DNA from: Thermoplasmata archaeon
GTDB taxonomy: Archaea > Thermoplasmatota > Thermoplasmata > Lutacidiplasmatales > UBA184
Assembly (NCBI GenBank): GCA_021828715.1
Contig: JAJZDF010000046.1
Coordinates: 1-5,969 of the forward strand
Length of the DNA: 5,969 nucleotides
Direction: 5' to 3'
In this document: positions 5,812-5,969 of the stretch, piece by piece
Position numbering within the stretch: position 1 is the first letter of the stretch
Layout: the number at the start of each line of letters is the position of its first letter
Program-made: the position numbers and the translations under genes
Notes under the pieces: model-generated
What the model saw: only the letters and a program-made list of their open reading frames with translations
Told to the model about the DNA's origin: nothing
Database searches by the model: none

Positions 5812-5969
5812 ATGCAGGCGCAGATCGGGACCCTCGACGAGGGACAGCTCCTCAAGGGCACGACCACGATTGGGATCGTCGCGAAGGACGGCGTCGTGCT
5901 CGCGACCGAGCGCCGGGCGACGGTCGGCACGATGATCGCGAACAAGCAGACGACGAAGTTGTTCAAGAT
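5812..5969 (+). CDS. psmB: 20S proteasome beta subunit, partial (N-terminus only)
   Basis: Proteolytic subunit of the archaeal 20S proteasome, an N-terminal threonine hydrolase that forms the inner rings of the cytoplasmic chamber. Only 52 codons and 2 bases are present. A 16-residue propeptide ends at Gly16. Autocleavage before Thr17 would expose the nucleophile in GTTTIGI. In mature numbering, Glu17 (in ATERRAT) and Lys33 (in TTKLF) occupy the conserved active-site positions; these are residues 33 and 49 of the precursor. The ATERR block and the overall pattern are close to Thermoplasma PsmB. ATG 5812 is chosen because GGGGGGAG lies 8 nt upstream and a TATA box lies about 53 nt upstream. 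It is transcribed away from sdhA, and the two starts are 176 bp apart. The rest lies beyond the window, so duplicate beta genes elsewhere cannot be excluded. Confidence 0.93.
   Translation, partial: MQAQIGTLDEGQLLKGTTTIGIVAKDGVVLATERRATVGTMIANKQTTKLFK

Noticed and set aside
4071..5966. Long minus-strand frame covering sdhA and the proteasome start
   Set aside because: Frame-shifted reading of sdhA, Arg/Gly/Pro-rich. It would also run antisense through the proteasome gene and both promoters.

Overview
This window is GC-rich, tightly packed DNA that looks archaeal. The strongest marker is the start of a 20S proteasome beta subunit at the right edge, with a short propeptide ahead of a Gly-Thr cleavage site. 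It lies behind a TATA-box promoter and a Shine-Dalgarno (SD) site. Other supports are TATA-like boxes placed for short-leader or leaderless transcription, a flavin-dependent thymidylate synthase, and a succinate dehydrogenase whose third subunit is HdrB-like. The partial aldehyde dehydrogenase recalls the glyceraldehyde dehydrogenases of Thermoplasmata, and the proteasome N-terminus also resembles Thermoplasma. A high-GC Thermoplasmatota lineage, such as those known from soils and sediments, is my best guess. It is an inference, not a proof.

Layout, left to right. Bases 1-1068 (minus) hold the N-terminal 356 codons of an NAD(P)-dependent aldehyde dehydrogenase whose 3' end is outside the window. 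Bases 1099-2004 (minus) hold thyX. Bases 2107-5635 (minus) hold a three-gene operon transcribed sdhA-sdhB-sdhE, with junctions overlapping by 1 and 4 nt. Bases 5636-5811 are a divergent promoter region. From 5812 (plus) the proteasome beta gene runs off the right edge after 52 codons. I see no tRNA, rRNA, CRISPR array or mobile element, and no gene-free stretch over 300 bases. The long reading frames opposite the real genes are GC-rich shadows.

How the genes work together. SdhA oxidises succinate on covalent FAD. SdhB carries electrons through three Fe-S clusters, the third of which has four cysteines in place of the usual three. SdhE offers two complete CCG cysteine motifs like those of heterodisulfide reductase HdrB. 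No SdhC/SdhD cytochrome b anchor and no SdhF lie nearby, so this is an E-type complex II reduced to A, B and E, as in the MfrABE complexes of Campylobacter and Wolinella. SdhA here has no Tat signal. ThyX makes dTMP, the aldehyde dehydrogenase probably serves sugar or aldehyde oxidation, and the proteasome degrades protein; these three have no evident link to the complex II operon.

The most interesting points are the SdhABE composition with intact cluster motifs and no visible membrane anchor, and the correlation of promoter spacing with SD sites: genes with a TATA box about 25-30 nt from the start lack an SD, while those about 47-53 nt away have one. I found no clearly novel system; most of the window is housekeeping metabolism.
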